64,000 bases of DNA, from assembly GCF_002979555.1 (NCBI RefSeq), contig NZ_PCOZ01000003.1, positions 422,483-486,482 on the forward strand, read 5' to 3'. Shown in pieces: positions 46,653 to 56,151 of the stretch. The notes under the pieces are model-generated. The model was not told the origin of the DNA and made no database searches. It saw only the letters and a program-made list of their open reading frames with translations. Source of the DNA: Pseudomonas sp. MYb60 (GTDB lineage Bacteria; Pseudomonadota; Gammaproteobacteria; Pseudomonadales; Pseudomonadaceae). Position numbers and translations under genes: made by a program. Numbering within the stretch: position 1 is the first letter of the stretch; every line of letters starts with the position of its first letter.

Positions 46653-46901
46653 ATGAAATTCAGCGTTGCCCTGTTAATCGTGTCCCTCCTCATGGCCGGC
46701 AATGCGTCGGCCAGCAACGACCGCCGTGCATGCAAGGAAGAGCTGCGCAAGCTCAATGACGCCCTGAGCGTCAACTACACCGGCCAGAATCATCACGGCT
46801 ACCGCCAGGCCAAGGCTTCGCGGGATAACCTGGAATACAAGAAATGCGCGAACCAGGCACGCAAGGCGCGCGAGCGCGTGGAGCGTGATGGGGACCTGTG
46901 A
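46653..46901 (+). CDS. small exported protein of unknown function
   Basis: An 82-residue protein with a clear signal peptide (MKFSVALLIVSLLMAGNASAS) and a short charged mature region with two cysteines (RRACKEELRKLNDA and YKKCANQARKARE), probably helical and disulfide-linked. ATG at 46653 is preceded by a TTG and AGGA 10-12 nt upstream. It lies just before the thioredoxin-like gene (64-nt gap), so the pair may be co-transcribed. Function unknown. Confidence 0.6.
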   Translation: MKFSVALLIVSLLMAGNASASNDRRACKEELRKLNDALSVNYTGQNHHGYRQAKASRDNLEYKKCANQARKARERVERDGDL

Positions 46902-46965
46902 AGGTTGACAGTAGACATGGACCATTTCCCGTCTTAGCGTGAGCCACGACTGGAGGGAAACGTCG

Positions 46966-47454
46966 ATGAACTATGTAAATGCTGTGATTGAAGACAAGGC
47001 AGCGTTTGACCGCGAACTGGATACGGCACAGCCCGTCTTTACGGTGTTCCTGTCAGATGACTGCAGGGCGTGCCGTGACGCACTGCCACGCTTCATGCGC
47101 ATCAGCGAGCGCTACAAACACCACGTCAAAATCTTGATTCTTGACTGTGCCGAAACCCCACGGCACCCGAGTGTCGACCGCATCCCGATGCTGCTGATCT
47201 ACCACAACCATGTACTGCTCGAAGCCCTTCCCGGCCTTGGCGAGCAAGCGCTGGAACGAGCCTTCGAGCAGTACACCCGACTACCTGTGGTTATGTCTGA
47301 GGCAACGGTACCAGGCAAACCTGCGTCACCCGCCGTTCCTCCACCGCCGCCACTGTCAGGTGCCACCCCTCATGGTCCAGGCTATCGCCCACCACTGGCA
47401 AGCGGTCGAGAAGGCTCATCACCAGCCCGGCCAGGGTCTGGTAGTCCTCGGTAG
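46966..47454 (+). CDS. thioredoxin-like protein, C-terminus antisense to the TerC/CBS gene
   Basis: A 162-residue protein. Residues 1 to about 108 form a thioredoxin fold with the CxxC site [11 protein letters not shown] (near residue 35) and the cis-proline region [11 protein letters not shown]. The remaining 54 residues (Pro/Gly-rich, low complexity: [20 protein letters not shown]) are read from DNA that encodes the opposite-strand gene, a 164-nt tail-to-tail overlap. The tail probably arose by loss of an original stop. ATG at 46966 follows TGGAGGG. Confidence 0.7.
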   Translation: MNYVNAVIEDKAAFDRELDTAQPVFTVFLSDDCRACRDALPRFMRISERYKHHVKILILDCAETPRHPSVDRIPMLLIYHNHVLLEALPGLGEQALERAFEQYTRLPVVMSEATVPGKPASPAVPPPPPLSGATPHGPGYRPPLASGREGSSPARPGSGSPR

Positions 47455-48853
47455 CATTGGCCGCAAAACTGGTACGCTGGCGTACCTGGTTGAGGTTCAA
47501 GCCACCATTGACACGAAAACCCGCGCCCTCCTCGACGATATCCGGCCCCTCGATTTCGCTGGCGTCCGGCAGCTCGCCGGCGATGGATTCGAGAATGTCG
47601 GTCATGCTCAACACGCCCAGGAAATCGCCGAACTCATTGATCACGAAGGCGATGTGGGTGGATTCCTGGCGCATCTGCTCCAGGGCGTTGAGCACCGAGA
47701 AACTCTCCAGCAGGTTGATCGCCCGGCGTGCCAGGTGCTCCAGGTTGGGCTCGTTACCCGCCAGGTATTCCTTGAGCAACTCTTTCTTGTGCACGAAACC
47801 CAGGGGTTCATCCACCGCACCGTCGCGGATCAAGGGCAAGCGTGAGTAGGACGAGTGCATCAGTTTCATGCGGATCGTGTCGGGATCATCCGCCAGATCG
47901 ATGTAATCGACCTTGGCTCGCGGCGTCATGAGGGTGCGAATCGGCCGCTCGGCCAGTTGCAGCACACCACTGATCATCACGCGCTCGCGTCGATCGAACA
48001 GCGGGCCTTGCGCGGCATCCGGCTCGCCCAGCAGGTCGGCCACCTCTTCACCCACTTCCTCGACGGCCAGGCTACGACCACCCAGCAGGCGCATCACCGC
48101 ATGCGCCGTGCGCTCACGCACCGGCAGCACGCCTTGCGCCGACTTCTTGCGCCGGGCACGGGCGATCTGGTTGAACACTTCGATCAAGATCGAGAAACCA
48201 ATGGCTGCGTACAGGTAGCCCTTCGGAATATGGAAGCCCAGGCCTTCGGCCGTCAGGGCGAAACCGATCATCATCAGGAAGCCCAGGCAGAGCATGATCA
48301 CCGTCGGGTGCGCGTTGACGAAACGGGTCAACGGCTTGCTCGCGACAATCATCAGGCCGATGGAAATGATCACCGCGATCATCATCACCGCCAGCTCATC
48401 GACCATGCCCACGGCGGTAATCACCGCGTCGAGGGAGAACACCGCGTCCAGCACCACGATCTGCGCCACGATTGGCCAGAACATCGCATAGGCGGCATTG
48501 CCGGTGCGTTGCGCCACGTGGCCTTCCAGGCGCTCATGCAATTCCATGGTGGCCTTGAACAGCAGGAACACACCACCGAACAGCATGATCAGGTCGCGGC
48601 CCGAGAAACTCTTGTCGAACACCTCGAACAGTGGCTGGGTGAGGGTCACCAACCACGAGATACTCGCCAACAGGCCAAGGCGCATCAGCAGGGCCAGGGA
48701 CAGGCCGATCAGCCGCGCACGGTCGCGCTGCTCCGGCGGCAATTTATCTGCCAGGATCGCAATAAACACCAGGTTGTCGATGCCCAGTACCAGTTCCAGC
48801 ACAATCAAGGTCAACAGGCCAAGCCAGGCCGTTGGATCCGCTAACCATTCCAT
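47291..48853 (-). CDS. TerC-family membrane protein with CBS and CorC domains (YegH/YoaE-like)
   Basis: A 520-residue protein: seven hydrophobic helices of a TerC domain (about residues 1-235, with [17 protein letters not shown] and [18 protein letters not shown] carrying the conserved acidic pairs), two CBS modules ([13 protein letters not shown]..., [14 protein letters not shown]) and a CorC/HlyC C-terminal domain ([11 protein letters not shown]...[12 protein letters not shown]). This is the E. coli YegH/YoaE architecture, linked to metal homeostasis or metalation of exported proteins in related TerC members. ATG at 48853; 396 nt of upstream space. Confidence 0.88.
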   Translation of the reverse strand: MEWLADPTAWLGLLTLIVLELVLGIDNLVFIAILADKLPPEQRDRARLIGLSLALLMRLGLLASISWLVTLTQPLFEVFDKSFSGRDLIMLFGGVFLLFKATMELHERLEGHVAQRTGNAAYAMFWPIVAQIVVLDAVFSLDAVITAVGMVDELAVMMIAVIISIGLMIVASKPLTRFVNAHPTVIMLCLGFLMMIGFALTAEGLGFHIPKGYLYAAIGFSILIEVFNQIARARRKKSAQGVLPVRERTAHAVMRLLGGRSLAVEEVGEEVADLLGEPDAAQGPLFDRRERVMISGVLQLAERPIRTLMTPRAKVDYIDLADDPDTIRMKLMHSSYSRLPLIRDGAVDEPLGFVHKKELLKEYLAGNEPNLEHLARRAINLLESFSVLNALEQMRQESTHIAFVINEFGDFLGVLSMTDILESIAGELPDASEIEGPDIVEEGAGFRVNGGLNLNQVRQRTSFAANATEDYQTLAGLVMSLLDRLPVVGDSLDHEGWHLTVAAVEERRVTQVCLVPLPQT

Positions 48854-49085
48854 TTATAGAGTCTCTTCAGTTCGATGTTCAGAATGCCAGGCACAGCAAG
48901 GCGCGGTCAGTGGACCGGTACAAGGCTAGCAGTCGAAATACGGGGTGCTTGAGCGGGAACGGCAACAGCGGATGTCTTGGGGAAAGACGACTGGGGGGCT
49001 CCGAGAGGGTGTTCATGCAAGTCCTGCAATGGGAAAAGGACTTGAATCGTACAGCCGAATCGCAAAATTCCTACAACGCAAAACT

Positions 49086-49102
49086 ATTACAAAATCTGTA
49101 AT
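49086..49102. promoter_or_regulatory. palindrome ATTACA-N5-TGTAAT
   Basis: A perfect 6-bp inverted repeat with 5-nt spacer, 233-249 nt upstream of the TerC gene. Shape is that of a dimeric repressor or activator site; the regulator is unknown. Confidence 0.45.
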
Positions 49103-49129
49103 GCCCTCCACTCGAGCCCACGCGGTCCC

Positions 49130-49223
49130 AATGTGGGAGGGGGCTTGCCCCCGATGGCGTAGAGTCAGTCACTACATGCACCAACCCGTCTACCGCTATC
49201 GGCAGCAAGCCCCTCCTACAAGG
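49130..49223. repeat. REP pair downstream of sohB
   Basis: AATGTGGGAGGGGGCTTGCCCCCGAT facing ATCGGCAGCAAGCCCCTCCTACA. It lies just past the end of sohB (stop at 49250). Confidence 0.78.
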
Positions 49224-49249
49224 GGTCGCCTGAGTATTTTGATATCGGC

Positions 49250-50275
49250 TTACCAGAAGCGCTGCTGGGTCAAGCGGCTCCACCAGGTCAGCAACACGCG
49301 GTCCACCGAGCCGCTGGCGGCCAGGCCGACACGCTCCTGCAGGCTCTTGCGTTCGGCATAGTGCAGATGAAACACGTCAGCGGTCTTGGCCTTGGTAGCC
49401 AGGTACTCATCACTGGTTTGCAGCTCGTCGATCAGTTGCTTGTCGAGGGCTGCAACACCCAACCACACTTCACCGGTCGCGACGTCATCAATCGACAGCT
49501 GCGGGCGATAACGCGACACGAAGTTCTTGAACAGCTGATGGGTGATGTCCAGGTCTTCCTGGAACTTCTCACGGCCTTTCTCGGTGTTTTCGCCAAACAC
49601 GGTGAGGGTGCGCTTGTACTCACCGGCGGTGAGCACTTCGAAGTCGATATCATGCTTTTTCAGCAGGCGGTTGACGTTGGGCAACTGCGCGACCACGCCG
49701 ATGGAACCGAGAATGGCGAATGGCGCGCTGATGATCTTCTCGCCGATGCACGCCATCATGTAGCCGCCGCTGGCCGCAACCTTGTCGATGCACACGGTCA
49801 GTGGCACGCCTGCCTGGCGGATACGCGCCAGCTGGGAAGACGCCAGACCATAGCTGTGGACCATGCCGCCACCGCTTTCCAGGCGCAACACCACTTCATC
49901 CTTGGGCGTGGCCAGGCTCAGCAGAGCAGTGATTTCATGGCGCAGGCTCTCAGTGGCCGAGGCTTTGATATCGCCATCGAAGTCCAGCACGAACACCCGG
50001 GGCTTGGCCTCGGCTTTCTGCTTGCCTTTCTTCTTTTCGGCCTTGCCTTCGGATTTGCGCAAGGCCTTGAGCTGGTCCTTGTCGAGCAGGCTCGACTCCA
50101 GGCGTTCACGCAGTTCCTTGTAGAAATCGTTCAGCTTGCTGACCTGCAACTGCCCGGCAGACTTGCGACGGCCTTTGCTGCGCAGGGCCGCGAAGCTGAT
50201 CAGGACCACCAGGATGGCGACGACCAGGGTGACGGTCTTCGCTAGGAAACTCGCATATTCGGCCAAAAAATCCAT
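49250..50275 (-). CDS. sohB: SohB-type inner membrane serine protease
   Basis: A 341-residue protein with an N-terminal membrane helix (TVTLVVAILVVLISFAAL), a lysine-rich linker (GKAEKKKGKQKAEAK) and an S49 signal-peptide-peptidase domain. The nucleophile is in DKVAASGGYMMA and the general-base lysine in GEYKRTLTVFGEN, the Ser-Lys dyad of the family. Length and the linker match E. coli SohB, a proposed periplasmic protease that cleaves signal peptides or damaged proteins. It is a single gene flanked by REPs. Confidence 0.92.
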   Translation of the reverse strand: MDFLAEYASFLAKTVTLVVAILVVLISFAALRSKGRRKSAGQLQVSKLNDFYKELRERLESSLLDKDQLKALRKSEGKAEKKKGKQKAEAKPRVFVLDFDGDIKASATESLRHEITALLSLATPKDEVVLRLESGGGMVHSYGLASSQLARIRQAGVPLTVCIDKVAASGGYMMACIGEKIISAPFAILGSIGVVAQLPNVNRLLKKHDIDFEVLTAGEYKRTLTVFGENTEKGREKFQEDLDITHQLFKNFVSRYRPQLSIDDVATGEVWLGVAALDKQLIDELQTSDEYLATKAKTADVFHLHYAERKSLQERVGLAASGSVDRVLLTWWSRLTQQRFW

Positions 50276-50482
50276 GTTTCTCTCTATACAGGACGATTCA
50301 TCAAGTGGGCGCCAGGCGCGGATCGCCCCAGCATACCGGCGGCACAGCGTTCGGGCCAGTGATCAAACCGCCAGCAAGGACCTATTCCAACGACGTTTTA
50401 AAACGAGCGTATGTTTTTTCATTGACAGCCCGAAAGCATCCTCATAACCTCGCCAGACTTTCAACGTACCGGGAAAACGGAC

Positions 50483-51193
50483 GTGGGCAGCATTTATCTG
50501 ATTCGACATGGCCAGGCCTCCTTCGGTGCAGACGACTATGACGTCCTGTCCCCGGTCGGCGTGGAGCAAGCGCAAGTGCTCGGCCGCCACCTGGCCGACC
50601 TGGGCCTGGTATTCGACCGTTGCGTGGCCGGCGACCTGCGCCGCCAGCAGCACACCGCCACGGCCGCTTTCGATCAGTACACCGCCCGTGGCCTGCCGGT
50701 ACCGGCGCTGGAAATCGACAGCGCCTTCAACGAATTCGATGCCGACGCGATCATCCGCGCCCTGCTCCCCGACCTGCTGGGCACCGAACCCGATGCCCTG
50801 GACATTCTGCGCAATGCCGCGCAGAACCGCAGCGAATTCCAGCGCATATTCGCCCTGATCGTCGACCGTTGGCTGGCCGGCACCTACGACCCGCCGGGCC
50901 TGGAAAGCTGGCTGGGGTTCGTCGAACGGGTCCAGGGTGGCCTGCAACGCATTCTCGACGGGGCGGACAACACGCAGAAGATTGCGGTGTTCACCTCGGG
51001 CGGCACCATCACCGCCCTGCTTCACCTGATTACCCGAATGCCCGCCGCCCAGGCCTTCGAATTGAACTGGCAGATTGTTAACACCTCGCTCAACCAGCTG
51101 AAATTCCGCGGTCGCGAGGTGGCACTGGCTTCCTTCAACGGTCATACCCACTTGCAACTGTTGAAGGCGCCGCAGCTCATCACCTTCCGGTGA
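50483..51193 (+). CDS. histidine phosphatase family protein, GTG start
   Basis: A 236-residue phosphoglycerate-mutase-like protein: the RHG motif YLIRHGQASFGADDYD with the phospho-accepting His near residue 9, and the second catalytic segment VFTSGGTITALLHL near residue 170. These act as phosphatases on small phospho-metabolites. The GTG at 50483 is set by the motif position and a GGGAAAACGG upstream. It is followed 57 nt later by the SCP2 gene, probably on the same transcript. Confidence 0.85.
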   Translation: MGSIYLIRHGQASFGADDYDVLSPVGVEQAQVLGRHLADLGLVFDRCVAGDLRRQQHTATAAFDQYTARGLPVPALEIDSAFNEFDADAIIRALLPDLLGTEPDALDILRNAAQNRSEFQRIFALIVDRWLAGTYDPPGLESWLGFVERVQGGLQRILDGADNTQKIAVFTSGGTITALLHLITRMPAAQAFELNWQIVNTSLNQLKFRGREVALASFNGHTHLQLLKAPQLITFR

Positions 51194-51250
51194 ATTGCGG
51201 CCAACCGTGACCCCAAGGTCACTGGCATCACCCATAAAAGGATCGACACC

Positions 51251-51565
51251 ATGACTGACGTAGCCAAAGCTGTAGAAGCAATGAAAGCCAAATTCAACCC
51301 AGCCGCTGCCGATGGCCTGGACCTGGTATTCGGTTTCCGTATCGACGACACCAAGAACTTCTCCCTGATCGTCAAGGACAAGACCTGCGAACTGCAGGAA
51401 GGTGAGAACCCGGACGCTCAAGTGACCCTGGTCATGGACAGCGAGACCCTGGAAGGCATCGTCGACGGTTCCACCGACGGCATGCAGGCGTTCATGGGCG
51501 GCAAGCTGCGCACCGAAGGCGACATGATGCTGGCGATGAAGCTGAGCGAGCTGTTCCCTTCCTGA
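51251..51565 (+). CDS. SCP2 sterol-carrier-like lipid-binding protein
   Basis: A 104-residue single-domain SCP2 protein: LVFGFRIDDTKNFSLIVKDKTCEL and the hydrophobic-cavity strand DAQVTLVMDSETLEGIVDGSTDGMQAFMGGKLRTEGDM. SCP2 proteins bind acyl-CoA and lipids. ATG at 51251 follows AAAAGGATCG and a strong terminator follows the stop. A lipid-carrier role is assumed from the family; no substrate is visible. Confidence 0.9.
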   Translation: MTDVAKAVEAMKAKFNPAAADGLDLVFGFRIDDTKNFSLIVKDKTCELQEGENPDAQVTLVMDSETLEGIVDGSTDGMQAFMGGKLRTEGDMMLAMKLSELFPS

Positions 51566-51587
51566 TTCGCGGGCAACCCTGAATCCG

Positions 51588-51616
51588 ATCCCGCCTGAAC
51601 CGGCGGGATTTTTTTT
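51588..51616 (+). terminator. rho-independent terminator after the SCP2 gene
   Basis: ATCCCGCC-TGAACC-GGCGGGAT followed by seven T. Perfect 8-bp stem starting 23 nt after the stop. Confidence 0.9.
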
Positions 51617-51748
51617 GCCCGCTTTGCGCGCTTACTCATTCATTTGCAGAATGAAGTTCATCAGAATCTTCGTTTGCGCAGTCACGGGCGGCCCAACAGA
51701 ATCAGTGCATCGGCATTCCTTATTCTTACAGCAGCCAGGAATTTTTCT

Positions 51749-53125
51749 ATGTCCACCTCGCCCCATGTCAGCCCCGACGAGATTCGCAAAGGCTTCTCCA
51801 AAGCCATGTCCGACATGTACCGGGATGAAGTGCCGTTGTATGGCGCGCTGATGGCGCTGGTGGCTGAAACCAACACCCAGGTGCTCGCCAGCCAACCGGA
51901 ATTGGCCAGGCAACTGCAACGCACCGGCGAGATCGAGCGCCTGGACAAGGAGCGCCACGGCGCTATCCGCCTGGGGACGGCTTATGAACTGGCCACCATC
52001 GGTCGTCTGTTCGCGGTGATGGGCATGCAGCCCGTGGGCTACTACGACCTCACCCCCGCCGGAGTACCGGTGCATTCCACGGCTTTTCGCGCGGTGCATG
52101 AACGCGCGTTGAACACCAGCCCATTCCGCGTGTTCACGTCATTGCTGCGCCTTGAATTGATCGAGAACCCCGACCTGCGTGCCTTCGCCGAAACCGCCCT
52201 GGCCCAACGCGCGATCTTCACGCCGGGGGCCCTGGCGCTGATCGAGCAGTCGGAAAAGGCTGGCGGCCTCAGCGCCGAAGCGGCCGACGCGTTTATTCGC
52301 GAGGCCCTGGAAACCTTCCGCTGGCACCACACCGCCACCGTCACCGCTGCGCAGTATCAGCAATTGAGCGACCAGCATCGCCTGATCGCCGACGTGGTGG
52401 CCTTCAAGGGTCCGCATATCAACCACCTCACGCCGCGCACCCTGGACATCGACCAGGTCCAGGCCGCCATGCCCGGCAAGGGCATCACCCCCAAGGCCGT
52501 GATCGAAGGTCCGCCGCGCCGGCAATGCCCGATCCTGTTACGCCAGACCAGCTTCAAGGCCTTGGACGAAGCCATCGCCTTCACAGACGCCCAGGGTAGC
52601 CACAGCGCGCGCTTCGGCGAAATCGAGCAACGTGGCGTGGCGCTGACGCCCAAAGGCCGTGCGTTGTATGACCAACTGCTAAATGCGGCGCGTGACGAAC
52701 TGGGGGCATTACCCAATGAAGGCAATGCGACTCGGTACATGCAATTGATGGCGCAGCACTTTCAGGCATTTCCGGATGAACACGGGCAGATGCGCGAGCA
52801 GGGCCTGGCGTACTTTCGTTACTTCGCCACCGAGCAAGGCTTGGCGGCGCGCGGAACGGCCGATCAGCCGCGCACGCTGGAAGCGCTGATTGCGGCGGGT
52901 CACGTGGATGTGGAACCGTTGGTCTATGAGGATTTTCTGCCGGTCAGTGCGGCGGGGATTTTCCAGTCGAACCTGGGGGATGCGGCACAGAGTCACTATG
53001 CGGCGAACTCGAACCAGGCTGAGTTTGAGCAGGCGCTGGGGCGCCAGACGATTGATGAATTGAAGCTGTATGAGCAGACGCAGCAGCGTTCGGTGGATCA
53101 CTGCCTTGAGTCACTGCTGAACTGA
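51749..53125 (+). CDS. hglS: 2-oxoadipate dioxygenase/decarboxylase HglS (DUF1338/YdcJ)
   Basis: A 458-residue VOC-type, Fe(II)-dependent oxygenase. His70 (ERHGAIRLGTAYEL), His226 (GPHINHLTPRTLD) and a Glu in ARFGEIEQRGVALT are positioned as the metal ligands of P. putida HglS, and Arg74 matches its substrate-binding arginine. HglS turns 2-oxoadipate into D-2-hydroxyglutarate, the last missing step of the D-lysine catabolic route. ATG at 51749 follows CCAGGA. No other lysine gene is near; two long hairpins follow it. Confidence 0.88.
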   Translation: MSTSPHVSPDEIRKGFSKAMSDMYRDEVPLYGALMALVAETNTQVLASQPELARQLQRTGEIERLDKERHGAIRLGTAYELATIGRLFAVMGMQPVGYYDLTPAGVPVHSTAFRAVHERALNTSPFRVFTSLLRLELIENPDLRAFAETALAQRAIFTPGALALIEQSEKAGGLSAEAADAFIREALETFRWHHTATVTAAQYQQLSDQHRLIADVVAFKGPHINHLTPRTLDIDQVQAAMPGKGITPKAVIEGPPRRQCPILLRQTSFKALDEAIAFTDAQGSHSARFGEIEQRGVALTPKGRALYDQLLNAARDELGALPNEGNATRYMQLMAQHFQAFPDEHGQMREQGLAYFRYFATEQGLAARGTADQPRTLEALIAAGHVDVEPLVYEDFLPVSAAGIFQSNLGDAAQSHYAANSNQAEFEQALGRQTIDELKLYEQTQQRSVDHCLESLLN

Positions 53126-53129
53126 AAGA

Positions 53130-53201
53130 GATGCCCACCCGACTCACCAGCGTCATCCTGACGCCGTAACTGCCCCCGGAGTCGGGAAGGCGGTGGGCAT
53201 C
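53130..53201. repeat. long imperfect hairpin after hglS
   Basis: GATGCCCACC (53130-53139) pairs with GGTGGGCATC (53192-53201), with inner CGACT/AGTCG. It begins 4 nt after the hglS stop and likely protects or ends the transcript. Confidence 0.6.
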
Positions 53202-53260
53202 ATAGGCAAGCGGTGGGAGGCTGTCCGTCAGAAAAGTCTGAACAAATGTGTCAACGTTAT

Positions 53261-53286
53261 GCAGGAGCCGGCGAACCGGCTCCTGC
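53261..53286. terminator. very stable hairpin between hglS and ydcH
   Basis: GCAGGAGCCGG-CGAA-CCGGCTCCTGC, a perfect 11-bp stem with a tetraloop, immediately downstream of the ydcH stop on the minus strand. There is no T-run on either side, but its position between convergent genes fits a bidirectional terminator. Confidence 0.6.
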
Positions 53287-53290
53287 ACGT

Positions 53291-53515
53291 TCAGTCGAGT
53301 TGCTCGACGATTTTGTCTTTGACCAACAAGCGTTTTTTCTTCAACTTTTCCACATCTTCGTCGCTGGCACTGGCCGACTCCGCCTTGAGTACCTCTTTGT
53401 CGGCGTCGTCATATTGAGTGAGCAGCGAATCCAGACGTTTGTCGCCTGCCCTGCGTTCGTGAACGACTTCCTTGCTCAAACCCAAGTCCTGGTACAGGTC
53501 GTGTTTCACTGGCAT
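53291..53515 (-). CDS. YdcH family (DUF465) small coiled-coil protein
   Basis: A 74-residue highly charged helical protein (LYQDLGLSKEVVHERRAGDK... EDVEKLKKKRLLVKDKIVEQL), with the DUF465/YdcH C-terminal LKKKRLxLKDxI signature. Cytoplasmic; function unknown. ATG at 53515 follows GCGGAGGTAGCC. Confidence 0.85.
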   Translation of the reverse strand: MPVKHDLYQDLGLSKEVVHERRAGDKRLDSLLTQYDDADKEVLKAESASASDEDVEKLKKKRLLVKDKIVEQLD

Positions 53516-53635
53516 GGCTACCTCCGCAAGTTGATCAATGGCCTACCCCCTTGAAGCTAGACCATTGCAGACAGTCTTGTCATGTTAAAGGCGGGAGAGC
53601 GTTGTCGCCCCTGCCCCATATGACCTCCATTGTCA

Positions 53636-56143
53636 TCAAACGAGCGCGCTGGCGAGGAACGGTGCAGTGCGGCTGGTCTTGCTGTTGGCAACGTGCTGCG
53701 GCGCGCCGCACACGACGACGTTGCCACCCAAGTCCCCTGCCCCCGGCCCGATATCGATCACCCAGTCGCTTTGCGCCACCACGCGCATCTCATGCTCCAC
53801 TACAACCACCGTATGGCCGGCATCGACCAGATGATTGAGTTGGCTCAGCAAGCGGTCCACATCCCGGGGATGCAACCCGGTGGTTGGCTCATCCAGCACA
53901 TACAACGTGGCGCCCCGCGCATTGCGTTGCAGTTCCGTGGCGAGCTTGATGCGTTGCGCTTCACCGCCAGACAGCTCAGTCGCCGGCTGGCCGAGGCGCA
54001 AATAGCCCAGGCCGATATCCCGCAGCACCTGCAACGAACGCAAGATGCCGGGTTGTTCGGCAAACACCTCGACGGCCTGTTCCACCGTCAAGCCGAGTAC
54101 CTGGGCGATGCTCAAGCCCTGCCATTTGATTGCCAGGGTTTCAGGGTTGTAGCGCGCGCCGTGGCAGGTCGGGCATGGTGCGTAAACGCTGGGCATGAAC
54201 AGTAACTCAACGCTGACGAATCCTTCCCCTTCGCAGTTGGGGCAGCGGCCCTTGGCAACGTTGAAGGAAAACTGGCCGGCGTCGTAGTTGCGTTTTTTGG
54301 CCGCTGGCATGGCGGCGAACAGTTTGCGCACGTTGTCGAACAACCCGGTGTAGGTCGCCAGGTTGGAGCGCGGGGTACGGCCGATGGGTTTCTGGTCGAC
54401 CTGTACCAGGCGACGGATGGATTCCAACCCGGCACTGATACGCCCACCACTGGTTTGCGGTGCATCGTCCTCCAGGCTCGGCGCTTCGTCGCTTTCGACC
54501 ACGCGCCCAAGGCCGCTGCCCACCAGCTCCAGCAACGCCTGGCTGACCAGGCTGGACTTGCCCGAACCGGAAACGCCGGTGACCGACGTGAAGCAGCCCA
54601 ACGGGAAGTCCACGTTCAGGCCCTTGAGGTTATTGCGCGTGACCCCTTCGAGTTTCAGCCAACCGGCTGGCTCGGGACGCGATGGCTTCGCCGCGCGCGG
54701 CGCGGCAAACAGGTACTCACGGGTCTGTGACGCCGTCACATCCGCCAACCCCGCCGGCGGCCCGCTGTACAGCACTTGCCCGCCGTGCTCACCAGCCGCC
54801 GGGCCCACGTCGATGAGCCAGTCGGCACGGCGCATGGTTTCCAAATCGTGCTCCACCACAAACAGCGAATTGCCTGCCGCTTTCAAGCGCTCCAACGCCG
54901 TGAACAGCGCCTCACCATCCGCCGGGTGCAACCCCGCCGAAGGTTCGTCGAGCACATAAATCACCCCGAACAGCTGCGAGCCCAACTGGGTGGCCAGCCT
55001 GAGTCGCTGCAACTCGCCGGATGACAATGTGGGTGTACTGCGCTCCAGGGACAGATAACCCAACCCCAGTTCGATCAAGGTGCTGACTCGCTCCAGCAAG
55101 TCCTGGGCGATGCGCTGGGCCGCCAGGCGTTTTTCCACCGACAGCTTCATCTTGTCCTGCCCTGCCGCCACCGGCCGCAATAGTTCGGCCAACTGCGCCA
55201 GCGTCAGTTGCGACAACTGGCCAATGTCCACCCCGGCAAACTTCACCGACAGCGCCGCCTTGTTCAGACGCTTGCCTTCGCACGCGGGGCAGGCGCTGCC
55301 CTGCATGAACTGGGACACGCGCTTTTTCATCAACGCGCTTTGGGTATGGGTGAAGGTGTGGAGGATATAGCGCCGCGCGCCGCTGAAGGTGCCCTGGTAG
55401 CTCGGCTCAAGCTTGCGCTTCAAGGCGTCGCGGGTCTGCGCAGGAGTGAAGCCGGCATACACCGGGACCGTGGGGGTCTCTTCGGTGAACAGGATCCAGT
55501 CGCGTTGTTTTTTCGGCAGGTCGCGCCAGGGAATATCCACGTCGTACCCCAGGGTCACGAGGATGTCCCGCAGGTTCTGCCCCTGCCACGCCAGCGGCCA
55601 GGCAGCCACCGCACGCTGGCGGATCGTCAGCGACGGGTCAGGTACCATCAGCGCCTCCGTCACTTCATACACCCGGCCCAGGCCGTGGCATTGCGGGCAG
55701 GCGCCCTGGGGCAGGTTCGGCGAGAAGTCCTCGGCATACAGCATCGCCTGCCCCGCCGGGTAGCTGCCGGCGCGGGAGTACAGCATGCGGATCAGGCTCG
55801 ACAACGTGGTCACACTGCCCACCGATGAGCGCGCACTCGGCGTACCGCGCTGTTGTTGCAGCGCGACGGCGGGCGGCAGGCCTTCGATACTGTCCACGTC
55901 CGGCACGCCGACCTGGTCGATCAAGCGCCGCGCATACGGCGCCACCGATTCGAAATAGCGGCGCTGGGCCTCGGCATACACCGTGGAAAACGCCAGGGAC
56001 GATTTGCCCGAACCCGAGACACCGGTGAACACCACCAGGGCATCGCGGGGAATGTCCACGTCGACATTGCGCAAATTATGTTCGCGGGCGCCACGCACCC
56101 GCACGAAACCGAGGGAGGCAGGGATGTTGCGCTGTGAAGTCAT
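53636..56143 (-). CDS. UvrA2-like excinuclease-type ABC ATPase
   Basis: An 835-residue duplicated ABC ATPase of the UvrA family, shorter than UvrA (about 940) because the UvrB-binding part is reduced or missing, as in UvrA2. Walker A GVSGSGKSSLA (about 41) and GVSGSGKSSLV (second half) are intact, as are Walker B VIYVLDEPSAGLHP and TLYVLDEPTTGLHP. Cys pairs CPQC, CPAC, CPNC and CPTC mark the zinc modules. UvrA2 proteins relate to damage tolerance or drug resistance. ATG at 56143 follows GATAAGG; it starts 8 nt after the upstream kinase, making a kinase-uvrA2 operon. An open stretch to 56626 upstream is antisense-type noise. Confidence 0.9.
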   Translation of the reverse strand: MTSQRNIPASLGFVRVRGAREHNLRNVDVDIPRDALVVFTGVSGSGKSSLAFSTVYAEAQRRYFESVAPYARRLIDQVGVPDVDSIEGLPPAVALQQQRGTPSARSSVGSVTTLSSLIRMLYSRAGSYPAGQAMLYAEDFSPNLPQGACPQCHGLGRVYEVTEALMVPDPSLTIRQRAVAAWPLAWQGQNLRDILVTLGYDVDIPWRDLPKKQRDWILFTEETPTVPVYAGFTPAQTRDALKRKLEPSYQGTFSGARRYILHTFTHTQSALMKKRVSQFMQGSACPACEGKRLNKAALSVKFAGVDIGQLSQLTLAQLAELLRPVAAGQDKMKLSVEKRLAAQRIAQDLLERVSTLIELGLGYLSLERSTPTLSSGELQRLRLATQLGSQLFGVIYVLDEPSAGLHPADGEALFTALERLKAAGNSLFVVEHDLETMRRADWLIDVGPAAGEHGGQVLYSGPPAGLADVTASQTREYLFAAPRAAKPSRPEPAGWLKLEGVTRNNLKGLNVDFPLGCFTSVTGVSGSGKSSLVSQALLELVGSGLGRVVESDEAPSLEDDAPQTSGGRISAGLESIRRLVQVDQKPIGRTPRSNLATYTGLFDNVRKLFAAMPAAKKRNYDAGQFSFNVAKGRCPNCEGEGFVSVELLFMPSVYAPCPTCHGARYNPETLAIKWQGLSIAQVLGLTVEQAVEVFAEQPGILRSLQVLRDIGLGYLRLGQPATELSGGEAQRIKLATELQRNARGATLYVLDEPTTGLHPRDVDRLLSQLNHLVDAGHTVVVVEHEMRVVAQSDWVIDIGPGAGDLGGNVVVCGAPQHVANSKTSRTAPFLASALV

Positions 56144-56151
56144 GGTCAACC

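Larger units (their letters stand above)
48854..49249. other. gene-free control region upstream of the TerC gene
   Basis: The 396-nt gap holds the TerC promoter side, a TTACA/TGTAA palindrome at 49086-49102 and a REP pair at 49130-49223 after sohB. No reading frame here has a credible start and ribosome site, and I see no metal riboswitch motif. Confidence 0.6.

Noticed and set aside
48854..49249. Metal riboswitch (yybP-ykoY type) ahead of the TerC-family gene
   Set aside because: No conserved riboswitch core was seen, and the 5' region is occupied mainly by REP sequence and the palindrome.
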